From assembly GCF_002419965.1 (NCBI RefSeq), contig NZ_DIHC01000016.1, positions 334,945 through 398,944 on the forward strand: a stretch of 64,000 bases of DNA. The letters run 5' to 3'. The position numbers and the translations under genes are program-made. This document shows positions 51,581-60,352 of this stretch, one piece after another. The DNA comes from Pseudomonas sp. UBA5706. Lineage in GTDB: Bacteria > Pseudomonadota > Gammaproteobacteria > Pseudomonadales > Pseudomonadaceae. The notes under the pieces were generated by a model. That model was not told the DNA's origin. It made no database searches and saw only the letters and a list, made by a program, of their open reading frames with translations. Every line of letters begins with the position of its first letter. Within the stretch, counting starts at the first letter, position 1.

Positions 51581-53611
51581 CTATCCTTCAATCATCTCCC
51601 GCACCTTGGCGGTCAATTGATCGAAAGCAAATGGCTTTGTGATCATCTGCATCCCCTCATCGAGGAATCCCGCACGGGTCCCGGCATTTTCAGCGTAGCC
51701 GGTGATGAACAGTACGCGCAGTTCCGGACGCAGCTGGCGTGCGATATCCGCCAACTGCCGGCCATTCATGCCGGGCAGTCCGACGTCGCTGATCATCAGG
51801 TCAATGCGCTGCGCGGATTCAAGGATCGGCACCGCACCCACTGCATCCTCAGCTTCCAGATAGGCATAGCCCAGCTCGCTGAGCACCTGGCTGACCAGGG
51901 CGCGCACGGCAGGGTCGTCCTCGACAATCAGGATCGTTTCGCCTTCCCGGGCTTCGATGGCCTGGCCGACAGTGCCGATGTCCTCCACATCCTTATCGCC
52001 GTTGAAGCGCGGCAGGAACAGTTGCACCGTGGTGCCGTGACCGACCTGGCTTTCGATGGAAACGTGACCGCGTGACTGCTTGGTGAACCCGTAGATCATC
52101 GACAGCCCAAGGCCCGTGCCTTGGCCGATGGGCTTGGTGGTGAAAAACGGATCGAACGCTCGGCTAATAACGTTCTCCGGCATGCCGCAGCCGGTGTCGG
52201 TGACGCTCAGCACCACGTATTCACCGGGTAACAGGTTTTCGTATGCGTCGGTGAAACTGTGGTCGAGCTTGCGATTAAAGGTCTCGATCATCAGCATGCC
52301 GCCATTGGGCATCGCATCCCGGGCGTTGAGCACCAGATTAAGCAGCGCGCTTTCCAGCTGATTGGGATCGGCTTCCGCGGTCCACAGTTTCGGGTCCAGG
52401 CACATGTCCAGGCGCACGCTCTCGTTGACGCTTCGATGCAGCAGTTCTCCCATCGAACTGACCAGTGCGTTCATCTCCACCGGCTTTGAATCCAGCGATT
52501 GGCGTCGGGAAAACGCCAGCAGGCGGTGGGTCAGTGCAGCGGCGCGGTTGGCCGAGGTCACGCCCAGGTCGATCAGCCCGTCGAGGTCCTCGGTGCGTCC
52601 ACGGGCCACGCGGCGCCGAAGTAATTCCAGGCTGCCGATGATGCCGGTCAGCATGTTGTTAAAGTCGTGAGCAATACCGCCCGTGAGCTGGCCCACTGCT
52701 TCCATTTTTTGTGACTGGCGCAGCACTTCCTCGTTTTGGCGCAACTGCGCGGTACGTTCTTCAACTTGTTGTTCGAGGGTTTCGTTAAGCCTGCGCAACT
52801 GGGTCTCGGCATGTTTGCGTTCGGTGATGTCGCTCGTCACCCCGGCCAGCAGACTGACCCGCCCGTTACGGGCGCGAATGGCTCGCGCGCGCAAGTCGAC
52901 CCAGTGCAACGAGCCGTCAGGCCAGACGTTGCGAAACTCGATGATGAAGTCCTCACCGGTGTCCAGGCTGCGTTGCAAGGCCGATTGCATGCGTGGCTGA
53001 TCGCCGGGATATACCGCTTCAAGCCATTCGTTGTAGGTGAAGGGCGCCTGTTCGTCGCGCCCGTAATGCGATTTGCTGATGTCCGAGCAATCAAGCTCGA
53101 GGAACTCAGTCTCCAGTTGCCAGGACCCCAATCTTCCGGCCTTGAGCGCATGCTGCAGTCGCTGTTCGCTTTCGAACAGGTCCTCCATGCGGCTGCGTGC
53201 GTCATATTGCCTTCGACGCCCGCGCACGGCGGTGGTGACCAGGCTGACCAGCGTTGCCGGGTGAAACGGGCGCTCCAGAAAGGTGACGTTGCCAAGCATC
53301 TTGCCCAGCCGCGCCGACGGATTCTGCTGAGGGCCGCCATGCTGGGTCAGCAGTACGATGGGCAGGTCCGACCACGCCGGTTGATGGCTGAGCACATGGA
53401 GCAGGGGGTTTAGATCCACGCCACGCAGCGCCTCGTCGGCGACCACAGCCACGCCCGCGCCGGAAAGCAGCTCCCTGCACAGCCCAGCCAGGTCGTGAGT
53501 GATGAGTGCCGGAAAACCCGCTTCTTGCAGAATTCTCAGGGCGATCTGGCTGTCCCGGCCCTGCGGAGCCAGGATGATTGCCCGTTCCGAAAGTTGTCCT
53601 GGTGTACTCAC
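51581..53611 (-). CDS. PAS hybrid histidine kinase partner of KaiC
   Basis: A soluble 676-residue hybrid kinase. The N-terminus (about 10-130) resembles a receiver with AVVADEALRG near residue 57 but looks degenerate. A PAS domain follows (about 155-265, ending in the PAC-type GVTSDITERKHAE), then the kinase with His315 in GGIAHDFNNML and ATP motifs TGCGMPENV and GTGLGLSMIYGF, and a C-terminal receiver with LMISDVGLPGMNG. The start is GTG, sharing GTGA with the stop of the KaiC gene, so the two proteins are made from one message. No membrane segment is seen; input probably comes from KaiC or a ligand of the PAS domain. Confidence 0.9.
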   Translation of the reverse strand: MSTPGQLSERAIILAPQGRDSQIALRILQEAGFPALITHDLAGLCRELLSGAGVAVVADEALRGVDLNPLLHVLSHQPAWSDLPIVLLTQHGGPQQNPSARLGKMLGNVTFLERPFHPATLVSLVTTAVRGRRRQYDARSRMEDLFESEQRLQHALKAGRLGSWQLETEFLELDCSDISKSHYGRDEQAPFTYNEWLEAVYPGDQPRMQSALQRSLDTGEDFIIEFRNVWPDGSLHWVDLRARAIRARNGRVSLLAGVTSDITERKHAETQLRRLNETLEQQVEERTAQLRQNEEVLRQSQKMEAVGQLTGGIAHDFNNMLTGIIGSLELLRRRVARGRTEDLDGLIDLGVTSANRAAALTHRLLAFSRRQSLDSKPVEMNALVSSMGELLHRSVNESVRLDMCLDPKLWTAEADPNQLESALLNLVLNARDAMPNGGMLMIETFNRKLDHSFTDAYENLLPGEYVVLSVTDTGCGMPENVISRAFDPFFTTKPIGQGTGLGLSMIYGFTKQSRGHVSIESQVGHGTTVQLFLPRFNGDKDVEDIGTVGQAIEAREGETILIVEDDPAVRALVSQVLSELGYAYLEAEDAVGAVPILESAQRIDLMISDVGLPGMNGRQLADIARQLRPELRVLFITGYAENAGTRAGFLDEGMQMITKPFAFDQLTAKVREMIEG

Positions 53612-55092
53612 GCGTCCTCATCCCGCAGCAATGGATTGCTCTCGCCAAAATACCGAGGCACGCCACGCAGCACACCCTGAAACGCTTCTAGCGGAGCGCC
53701 GATTTTCATGCCGGCGCCACTGATGCGGTATTCGCGAATGGTCGATTCATGGGTTCCCGTGCGTTTCTTGATGATGGAAATGGCGCGCCGGACTTTGCCT
53801 AGCGCTTCGAAATAACGCAACAGAATCACGGTGTCGGCCAGGTAGGTGATATCCACCGGGGCGCGCATGTCACCCACCAGACCGTGCTGCGCGACCGTCA
53901 TGAACGTGGAGGCGCCCTGGCGGTTGAGATAAAGCAGCAACTCGTGCATGTGCAATACCAGGGCGTTCTCTTCCGGCATTGCGGCCTGATAGCCATTCAG
54001 GCTATCGATGACCACGGTACGGATCTGTTTTTCATCGACACTGCGGCGTACGCGGTGAGAAAACTCGCCGGGTGACAGCTCGGCGGCGTCGACCTGTTCC
54101 ACCAGCAGATTGCCGGTCTGTTGCAGCGCCTTGAGGTCGATGCCGACCTTCTTCATGCGTTCGAACAGCAGGCCCAATTCTTCATCGAAGATGAACAGCG
54201 CCACCTTTTCGCCGCGGGCCACTGCTGCCGCCGCGAACACCATCGAGATCAGCGATTTGCCGGTCCCTGCCGGCCCGAGGATCAAGGTGCTGGAGCCGCT
54301 GTCGATGCCGCCGCCAAGCAGGGCGTCCAGCTCCGGAATGTCGCTGCTCAGCGGCGTGCTCACATAGCCGCTGCGGTGCTCTGCCGCCACCAGGCGGGGA
54401 AACACGTGAATGCCGTCGGCCATGATGTTGAAGTCGTGGTAGCCGCCGCGGTACTTCTGTCCGCGATATTTGACCACCCGCAGGCGCCGACGCTCGGCAC
54501 CGTAGGCAGGGGTCAGTTCCTCCAGGCGTATAACGCCGTGGGCCACGCTGTGCACGGTCTTGTCCAGCGCTTCGGTGGTCAGGTCGTCCAGCAGGATCAC
54601 GGTGGCATCGTAGCGAGCAAAGTAGTGCTTGATCGCCAGAATCTGACGTCGATAGCGCAGGGAACTCTGCGCCAGCAGGCGGATTTCCGAGAGGCTGTCG
54701 ATCACCACGCGGGTAGGCCTTACGCGTTCGACGACTTCGAAAATCTGCCTGGTGGCCTCGCCCAGTTCAAGGTCGGATGAATACAGCAGGCTTTGTTGAT
54801 GCTCAGCGTTGAGCAGATCCTCGGGCGGTGTCAGTTCGAACACCTCGATCTGCTCGCCCAGCTCCCAGCCGTGGGAACGGGCGCCGTCACGCAGTTCGCG
54901 TTCGGTTTCAGACAGGGTGATATAAAGACTGCGTTCACCCACGGCAGCGCCTGCCAGCAAAAACTGCAGCGCTACGGTGGTCTTGCCGGTTCCGGGTTCT
55001 CCTTCAAGAAGAAAGACATGACTGCGTGAAAGACCTCCTGCAAGGATGTCGTCCAGGCCCACGATACCGGTTGCCGCTTTTGATGTAGTCAA
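53608..55092 (-). CDS. KaiC-like double-domain RecA-type ATPase
   Basis: A 494-residue KaiC-family protein with two RecA-like halves. P-loops are GEPGTGKT (31-38) and GPAGTGKS (273-280). The Walker B strands are VVIDSLSEIR (Asp132) and VVIDSLNGYQ (Asp363). The second half keeps the catalytic Glu pair in FDEELGLLFERM (304-305). The site aligned by hand with the clock phosphosites Ser431/Thr432 of cyanobacterial KaiC reads Thr416-Tyr417. The start is TTG at 55092, with AGAGGG 6 bases upstream. No kaiA or kaiB is nearby; the partner is the overlapping PAS kinase. Proteins like this are signalling ATPases in non-cyanobacteria, not proven clocks. Confidence 0.88.
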   Translation of the reverse strand: MTTSKAATGIVGLDDILAGGLSRSHVFLLEGEPGTGKTTVALQFLLAGAAVGERSLYITLSETERELRDGARSHGWELGEQIEVFELTPPEDLLNAEHQQSLLYSSDLELGEATRQIFEVVERVRPTRVVIDSLSEIRLLAQSSLRYRRQILAIKHYFARYDATVILLDDLTTEALDKTVHSVAHGVIRLEELTPAYGAERRRLRVVKYRGQKYRGGYHDFNIMADGIHVFPRLVAAEHRSGYVSTPLSSDIPELDALLGGGIDSGSSTLILGPAGTGKSLISMVFAAAAVARGEKVALFIFDEELGLLFERMKKVGIDLKALQQTGNLLVEQVDAAELSPGEFSHRVRRSVDEKQIRTVVIDSLNGYQAAMPEENALVLHMHELLLYLNRQGASTFMTVAQHGLVGDMRAPVDITYLADTVILLRYFEALGKVRRAISIIKKRTGTHESTIREYRISGAGMKIGAPLEAFQGVLRGVPRYFGESNPLLRDEDA

Positions 55093-55391
55093 GAATCGCC
55101 CTCTTGCGACCTGAAAAGGAGGGGCGCCGGTGTTCGATCGGTCACCCTGGGCAGCGTCGATATCCGCAAAATTGCGGTTCTTGGCTGCCTTGTCACTGGA
55201 CCGTGGCCTGTGTCGGCGGTTCAGTTTTTCTGGATGGCAAGATGATGTCGGCGGTGCCATTTGCCAGGGCTTGGGTCCGGCAAATGGCGCAACCGAGGCC
55301 TGCCGCAACCGGCTCGCCTTGGTATAGTCCGGCGTCCCGGATTTCCACACCCTCCTGCTCACTTCAACCATCCACGTCGAGGTTCAAGGCC

Positions 55392-56204
55392 GTGCCCGAT
55401 TACAGCGCTTTCAAGGTCGAACTGACTGACCATATCGCCCATGTGCAAATCAATCGCCCGGAAAAGATCAACGCCATGAATGCGGCGTTCTGGAGCGAGA
55501 TCATCGACATATTTCAGTGGGTCGAGGACACCGATGAGGTCCGTGTGGTGGTGCTCAGTGGTGCGGGCAAGCATTTCTCGTCCGGGATCGATCTAATGCT
55601 GCTGGCCTCGGTGGCCAACGAACTGGGCCAGGACGTCGGCCGCAATGCGCGACTGCTGCGGCGCAAGATCCTGCAGATGCAGGAGTCGTTCAGCGTGGTC
55701 GACCGTTGCAGCAAGCCCGTACTGGCGGCCATACAGGGCTATTGCATCGGCGGCGCCATTGACCTGATCAGCGCCTGCGACATGCGATACGCGGCGCACG
55801 ATGCGCTGTTTTCCATTCGTGAAATCGATATGGGCATGGCAGCGGACGTCGGCACGCTGCAACGCCTGCCGCGGTTGATCGGCGACGGCATGATGCGCGA
55901 GATGGCGTACACCGGTCGTAACGTGCAGGCAGAAGAAGCCTTGCGCATCGGGTTGGTCAACCGCACCTTCTCCAGCCATGAGGCGCTGTTGGAGGGCGTG
56001 TTGGCGATCGCCGGCGAAATCGCGGCAAAATCACCGATTGCCATCAGCGGCAGCAAGCGCATGATTGCCTACATGCGCGATCACGGTGTCGATGACGGTC
56101 TTGAATACGTTGCCACCTGGAACGCTGCCATGTTGCAATCGGCGGACCTGAAACTGGCGATGATGGCCCACATGGGCAAGCACACGCCCGTCTTCGATAA
56201 TTGA
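55392..56204 (+). CDS. Crotonase-family dienoyl-CoA isomerase/enoyl-CoA hydratase
   Basis: A 270-residue crotonase-fold enzyme acting on fatty acyl-CoA thioesters. The oxyanion loops are SGAGKHFSSGIDLMLL and IQGYCIGGAIDLISACD. The catalytic region EIDMGMAADVGTLQRLP places Glu144 and Asp152 where delta3,5-delta2,4-dienoyl-CoA isomerase (ECH1) has its two acids, so an isomerase role in unsaturated fatty-acid oxidation is more likely than simple hydration. The start is GTG at 55392; the frame is open far upstream but without family sequence. It is divergent from the KaiC gene. Confidence 0.85.
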   Translation: MPDYSAFKVELTDHIAHVQINRPEKINAMNAAFWSEIIDIFQWVEDTDEVRVVVLSGAGKHFSSGIDLMLLASVANELGQDVGRNARLLRRKILQMQESFSVVDRCSKPVLAAIQGYCIGGAIDLISACDMRYAAHDALFSIREIDMGMAADVGTLQRLPRLIGDGMMREMAYTGRNVQAEEALRIGLVNRTFSSHEALLEGVLAIAGEIAAKSPIAISGSKRMIAYMRDHGVDDGLEYVATWNAAMLQSADLKLAMMAHMGKHTPVFDN

Positions 56205-56305
56205 CTGCGAAGCTGGCTTCGCATGCGCCTGCCGCCGGCTGATCGGGCCTCGTCTGAGGCACCGAACCTTCCAGCGGGCAGGACGCTCACCAGAGGAGTT
56301 CTTTC

Positions 56306-57154
56306 ATGACGCGCCCCAGGCGTTGGATCACCGCTGTGCTCGACACCCAGGCAGTCGGCGGATGGGCCGTGGTCCACAGCGAGCAGGGTTTTCTACAGGA
56401 CGGCAACGGTGTGCTGTTCCCCCGCGAGTGGCTGAAGGGCCAGGATCTGCCATTGATCAGCGAACACGGCATCGGCTATTTCGACGGCGACCCGGTGTAC
56501 GTGCAGGTCCTCAAACACCCGGTTGAACTGCAAGGCACGAGCTGGCAGACCCTGCGCCACTTCATGCTGAACGACGATGCCGAGGTGTTTCACAAACTCG
56601 GTTATGCGGCGCAGATCAGCACTTGGGCCCGCGAGCATCGCTTCTGCGGCAGCTGCGGTCAGCCTACGCAGCAGGTGCCGGGGGAGCGGGCGATGTACTG
56701 CCAGCACTGCGACTTGCGTGCCTATCCACGCATCTCGCCAAGCATGATCGTGCTGATCACCCGCGGCGACGAAGTGCTGCTGGCCCGTTCCCCGCGTTTC
56801 GTCACCGGCGTCTACAGCACGCTGGCCGGCTTTGCCGAGCCGGGGGAGTCTGCGGAAGATTGCGTGCGGCGCGAGGTCATGGAGGAGGTCGGGGTCAAGG
56901 TCAGGAACATCCAGTACAGGGGCAGCCAGTGCTGGCCGTTCCCGCACTCGATGATGCTCGGTTTTCACGCCGACTACGACAGCGGCGAGATCGTGCCCCA
57001 AGCGGACGAGATCGAAGATGCACAGTGGTTCGGCATCCACGACCTGCCGCCGTTACCGGCCAGCCGCTCGATTGCGCGTTACCTGATCGACCTGTATCTG
57101 GCGCAGCGCTCAGGCGCCGCTGAACCAGTGCTGCCAGGCCAGGCGGACAGTTAG
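56306..57154 (+). CDS. nudC: NAD(+) diphosphatase / RNA-decapping NudC
   Basis: Nudix hydrolase of 282 residues that cleaves NADH to NMNH and AMP and removes NAD caps from RNA. A zinc ribbon holds four cysteines (CGSCGQP and YCQHC), followed by the Nudix box GFAEPGESAEDCVRREVMEE and the NudC-specific SQCWPFPHSMM. AGAGGAG lies before the ATG at 56306. Its last 45 bases overlap the end of the converging TSUP gene. Confidence 0.94.
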   Translation: MTRPRRWITAVLDTQAVGGWAVVHSEQGFLQDGNGVLFPREWLKGQDLPLISEHGIGYFDGDPVYVQVLKHPVELQGTSWQTLRHFMLNDDAEVFHKLGYAAQISTWAREHRFCGSCGQPTQQVPGERAMYCQHCDLRAYPRISPSMIVLITRGDEVLLARSPRFVTGVYSTLAGFAEPGESAEDCVRREVMEEVGVKVRNIQYRGSQCWPFPHSMMLGFHADYDSGEIVPQADEIEDAQWFGIHDLPPLPASRSIARYLIDLYLAQRSGAAEPVLPGQADS

Positions 57155-57889
57155 CCCTAGAACCACGGTAATGAACACCGGGCGGATGAACTTGGCGCCG
57201 CCCTGGATAGCCGTCCTGGCGCCTAGGAACGCGCCTACCATCAGCGCCAGGCCCATCGCCAGGCCAATCGCCCAGTCCACCGAGCCATTGATCGCGAAGA
57301 TCACCAGCGCCGCAGCGTTGCTGACGAAGTTCATGCTGCGCGCCACACCGCTGGCCCTGACCAGATCGATCGGGTAGATCAGCAACGTGCTGACCGTCCA
57401 GAACGCGCCGGTGCCGGGGCCGGCCACGCCGTCATAAAAGCCCAGTCCCAGTCCCTGCGGCAATTGCCACTTGCGCTTGATCGGTGCGGTGCTGTCCAGC
57501 GGCGCCTTGGGCGTGCCGCCGAACAGCAGGTACACGCCACAGCCGAAAACGATGACGGGCAGCATCTGGTTGAGCAATTCGGCGGGCAGGTAATGCGCGA
57601 CGACCGCACCGATCAAGGCGCCAACCGCCGTTGCAGCCAATGCAAGGGTCCACTGGCGGGGATCAAACAGCTTGCGTCGATAGAAGGTGAAACCCGCGGT
57701 GGCGGAGCCGAAGGTCGAGCTGAGCTTGTTGGTGCCCAGCACCAGGTGCGGTGGCAGGCCGGCGGTCAGCAGAGCCGGGGTGGTCAACAGGCCGCCGCCA
57801 CCGGCAATGGCATCGATGAATCCGGCCACGAAAGCGACCAGGGCAAGCACCAACAGCGTAGTGGGGTCTACGGAGAGTTCGAACGGCAT
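57110..57889 (-). CDS. TSUP-family (TauE/SafE, YfcA-like) membrane transporter
   Basis: An inner-membrane protein of 259 residues with about eight predicted helices. FVAGFIDAIAGGGGLLTTPA near the N-terminus and GFYDGVAGPGTGAFWTVSTL near the middle are the two repeated family motifs of TSUP transporters of the YfcA group. The start MPFELSVDPTTLL is used; the open frame continues far upstream without family sequence. The substrate is unknown; the family exports or imports sulfur compounds and organic anions. It shares 45 bases with the end of nudC on the other strand. Confidence 0.88.
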   Translation of the reverse strand: MPFELSVDPTTLLVLALVAFVAGFIDAIAGGGGLLTTPALLTAGLPPHLVLGTNKLSSTFGSATAGFTFYRRKLFDPRQWTLALAATAVGALIGAVVAHYLPAELLNQMLPVIVFGCGVYLLFGGTPKAPLDSTAPIKRKWQLPQGLGLGFYDGVAGPGTGAFWTVSTLLIYPIDLVRASGVARSMNFVSNAAALVIFAINGSVDWAIGLAMGLALMVGAFLGARTAIQGGAKFIRPVFITVVLGLTVRLAWQHWFSGA

Positions 57890-58195
57890 GGCAGAAGGCT
57901 TACTTGTCAGGCAGGCAGGACGGCTGCCCGGAAGTGCGGCATTGTACCTGTAAGCCATGCTGTTGGGTGCCTGGGGACCCGCAAGTCTCGCCCTGGTTTT
58001 TTGATTCTGGTCGCAGGCGGTGGAAGTCGCGGGATGGCCTTGCACCTTGCCGCTGAGCCGCCGCAAGGTAACCGCAAACCCTGGGTACGCAGACTACCTG
58101 ACAGGACGGGAACGCCTGGTTTTGCTTCCGGTTTGCGGCAGCCCGCACGCGACATGGGCTGAATCGACAGCGGTAAAGCATCTGACGCGAATGGC
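57890..58195. other. Intergenic region
   Basis: No supported gene. It lies between the TSUP gene and the Gfo/Idh gene, both leftward, and must hold the TSUP promoter. Several short open frames are present, none family-like. Confidence 0.4.
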
Positions 58196-59335
58196 TTAGA
58201 TATCCGACACCTTCACCCAGCGCATTTCTTTCGCAGCGACCCGAATTGCCGTTGCCAGCCGTTCCACTTCCAGCGCTTCGGCAAAGTCCGGGCCTTCGCT
58301 GTTGGCACCACACAGTGCCTGAATCAGGCTACGCACCTCCAGAGTCTTGAGCTCGTTGTAACCCAACTGATGTCCAGGCGCCGGGCAGAACGCCGCATAA
58401 CCGGGTTGCGCCGGTCCCGCCAGGATTCGCTGGAAGCCATCGCGGCCTGGCGCACCGGAGCGATACACACGCAATTCATTGAGCCGCTGCTGATCGAACG
58501 ACAGCGTGCCCAGGGTGCCACCGATCTCGAAGCTGAGGTGGTTTTTGTAGCCGTGCTTGAGCCAACTGCTGCCGAATGTTCCGCGCGCTCCGTTGGCGAA
58601 GCGCAGCAGGGCGTAGGTCTGGTCGTCGATGGCGATCTGGCGCTGCTCCTGGCTGCCGACGCAGACGGGTCGCTGGCCGTGGACGGTGTGCGCATCGGCG
58701 CACACTGCTTCGATATCGCCCAGCAGATAGCGCGCCATGGCCAGCAGATGGCTGCCCAGGTCCGCCAGCGCGCCACCGGCGTGCGCCTGCTCGCAACGCC
58801 AGGACCAGGGTGACTTCGGATCACCCATGAAGTCTTCGCTGAACTCGCCCTGGAAACTGACGATCTGGCCCAGCTCGCCGCTTTCGATCATGTCTCGCGC
58901 CAGGCCAATGATCGGGTTCTGCTGGTAGTTATAACCGACTCGGGTCACGACCCCCGCCTTGAGTGCTGCACGGTGCATGTCCCTGGCTTGCTCAAGACTG
59001 ACCGCCAGCGGTTTTTCGCAGTACACGGCCTTGCCGGCTTCAAGCGCGGCCATCGCCATGGGGAAGTGCAAATGGTTGGGTGTAGTGATCGCGACCAGAT
59101 TGACGCCGGGGTCGCTGATCAGTTGCTGCCAGTCGGCGTGGCTGCGGTCGAACCCCCAGGCGCGGGCGCAGTGTTCGGCGCGTGCGGCATCGGCGTCGGC
59201 CACCGCCCGAAGCTTGAGGTTGACCTCAAGGTCGAAGGTGGTACGGGCGTTGTGGAAAGCCAGGGCATGCGCCCTACCCATAAAGCCTGTACCGATCAGG
59301 CCGACACCCAAATCCGCAAACGTAGATTGGCGCAT
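58196..59335 (-). CDS. Gfo/Idh/MocA-family oxidoreductase
   Basis: A 379-residue NAD(P)-dependent dehydrogenase. The N-terminal Rossmann motif is VGLIGTGFMGRAHALAF, followed by the signature EKPLAVS (catalytic Lys) and a C-terminal alpha/beta domain with ADLGSHLLAMARYLLG. The start is MRQSTFADLG, with AAGGA 8 bases upstream. The family oxidises sugars, inositols or related polyols; the exact substrate cannot be read here. It is leftward like the SDR gene upstream of it, but 189 bases separate them. Confidence 0.87.
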   Translation of the reverse strand: MRQSTFADLGVGLIGTGFMGRAHALAFHNARTTFDLEVNLKLRAVADADAARAEHCARAWGFDRSHADWQQLISDPGVNLVAITTPNHLHFPMAMAALEAGKAVYCEKPLAVSLEQARDMHRAALKAGVVTRVGYNYQQNPIIGLARDMIESGELGQIVSFQGEFSEDFMGDPKSPWSWRCEQAHAGGALADLGSHLLAMARYLLGDIEAVCADAHTVHGQRPVCVGSQEQRQIAIDDQTYALLRFANGARGTFGSSWLKHGYKNHLSFEIGGTLGTLSFDQQRLNELRVYRSGAPGRDGFQRILAGPAQPGYAAFCPAPGHQLGYNELKTLEVRSLIQALCGANSEGPDFAEALEVERLATAIRVAAKEMRWVKVSDI

Positions 59336-59524
59336 GACAGCGTCCTTGAAGGAAGTGTTGTTATGCGCAAAATGTATTCGCTGCACGGGTTATACGGAAT
59401 CGTTATTCCATCAAATCTGCCTCAGATTCACCTCATGATGACCCTTGGATTTGCTCCTTGGCAGCACGGCTTGCCGTCGGTGCTGATATCGACAGTGTGC
59501 TGAACACGTGGTGTGAATCGGGTT

Positions 59525-60292
59525 TCAGGAAAGAAAACCGCCATCCACATTCAACGCCACACCCGTGGTGTAACTCGACGCGTCGCTGGCCAGATACAGT
59601 ACGGCGCCAGCCATTTCGCCTGGCGCTGCCACGCGCTTGAGCGGGATCTGCGCCAGCGCGGTGTTGAGGATTTTCTCGTTGCTGACCAGCGCTGAGGCGA
59701 ATTTGGTGTCAGTCAGGCCCGGCAGCAGGGCGTTGCAGCGAATGCCGAACTGCGCGCATTCCTTGGCGAACACTTTGGTCATGTTGATCACCGCCGCCTT
59801 GGTCACTGAATAGATGCCCTGGAAAACTCCCGGTGAGACGCCGTTGATCGAGGCAACGTTGATGATGCTGCCACCGCCGTTTTCGCGCATCAGCTTGCCC
59901 GCTTCCACGGACATGAAGAAATAACCGCGAATGTTGACGTCCACGGTCTTCTGGAACGCACCCAGATCGGTGTCCAGCACATTGCAGAACTGCGGGTTAG
60001 TGGCCGCATTGTTTACCAGAATGTCGAGACGACCGAACTGTTCACGAATTTGCGCGAATACGCCGCTTATCTGCTCCATCTCACCGATGTGGCAGGCCAT
60101 CGCGGTGGCTTTGCCACCTTCGGCAACGATCCCGTCGGCGACCTGCTGACAGCCTTCGAGCTTGCGGCTGGAAACGATGACATGAGCGCCCTGTTGCGCC
60201 AGCAGCTTGGCAATGGCCTCGCCGATGCCGCGGCTGGCACCCGAAACGAAGGCGATCTTGCCGTCGAGGTCAAACAGTTGTGTCTTGGACAT
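59525..60292 (-). CDS. SDR-family oxidoreductase
   Basis: A short-chain dehydrogenase/reductase of 255 residues. The nucleotide motif is VSGASRGIGEA, the structural NNAA is present, and the catalytic Ser, Tyr and Lys appear in INVASINGVSP and YSVTKAAVI. The C-terminus ends GVALNVDGGFLS, typical of classical SDRs. AAGGAAG lies before the ATG at 60292. It follows the ACAD10-like phosphotransferase gene by 60 bases on the same strand, an arrangement often seen in acyl-CoA metabolism clusters. Substrate not known; a 3-hydroxyacyl compound is a reasonable guess. Confidence 0.88.
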   Translation of the reverse strand: MSKTQLFDLDGKIAFVSGASRGIGEAIAKLLAQQGAHVIVSSRKLEGCQQVADGIVAEGGKATAMACHIGEMEQISGVFAQIREQFGRLDILVNNAATNPQFCNVLDTDLGAFQKTVDVNIRGYFFMSVEAGKLMRENGGGSIINVASINGVSPGVFQGIYSVTKAAVINMTKVFAKECAQFGIRCNALLPGLTDTKFASALVSNEKILNTALAQIPLKRVAAPGEMAGAVLYLASDASSYTTGVALNVDGGFLS

Positions 60293-60352
60293 GGTGTCTT
60301 CCTTATCGTGTCGCAATCAGGGGCAGGGCAGGGGGCAGATACGAGGCACAGC

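Noticed and set aside
53608..55371. Longer KaiC product starting at 55371
   Set aside because: The additional 93 residues are not KaiC-like, and a TTG with a good Shine-Dalgarno sits exactly at the family N-terminus.
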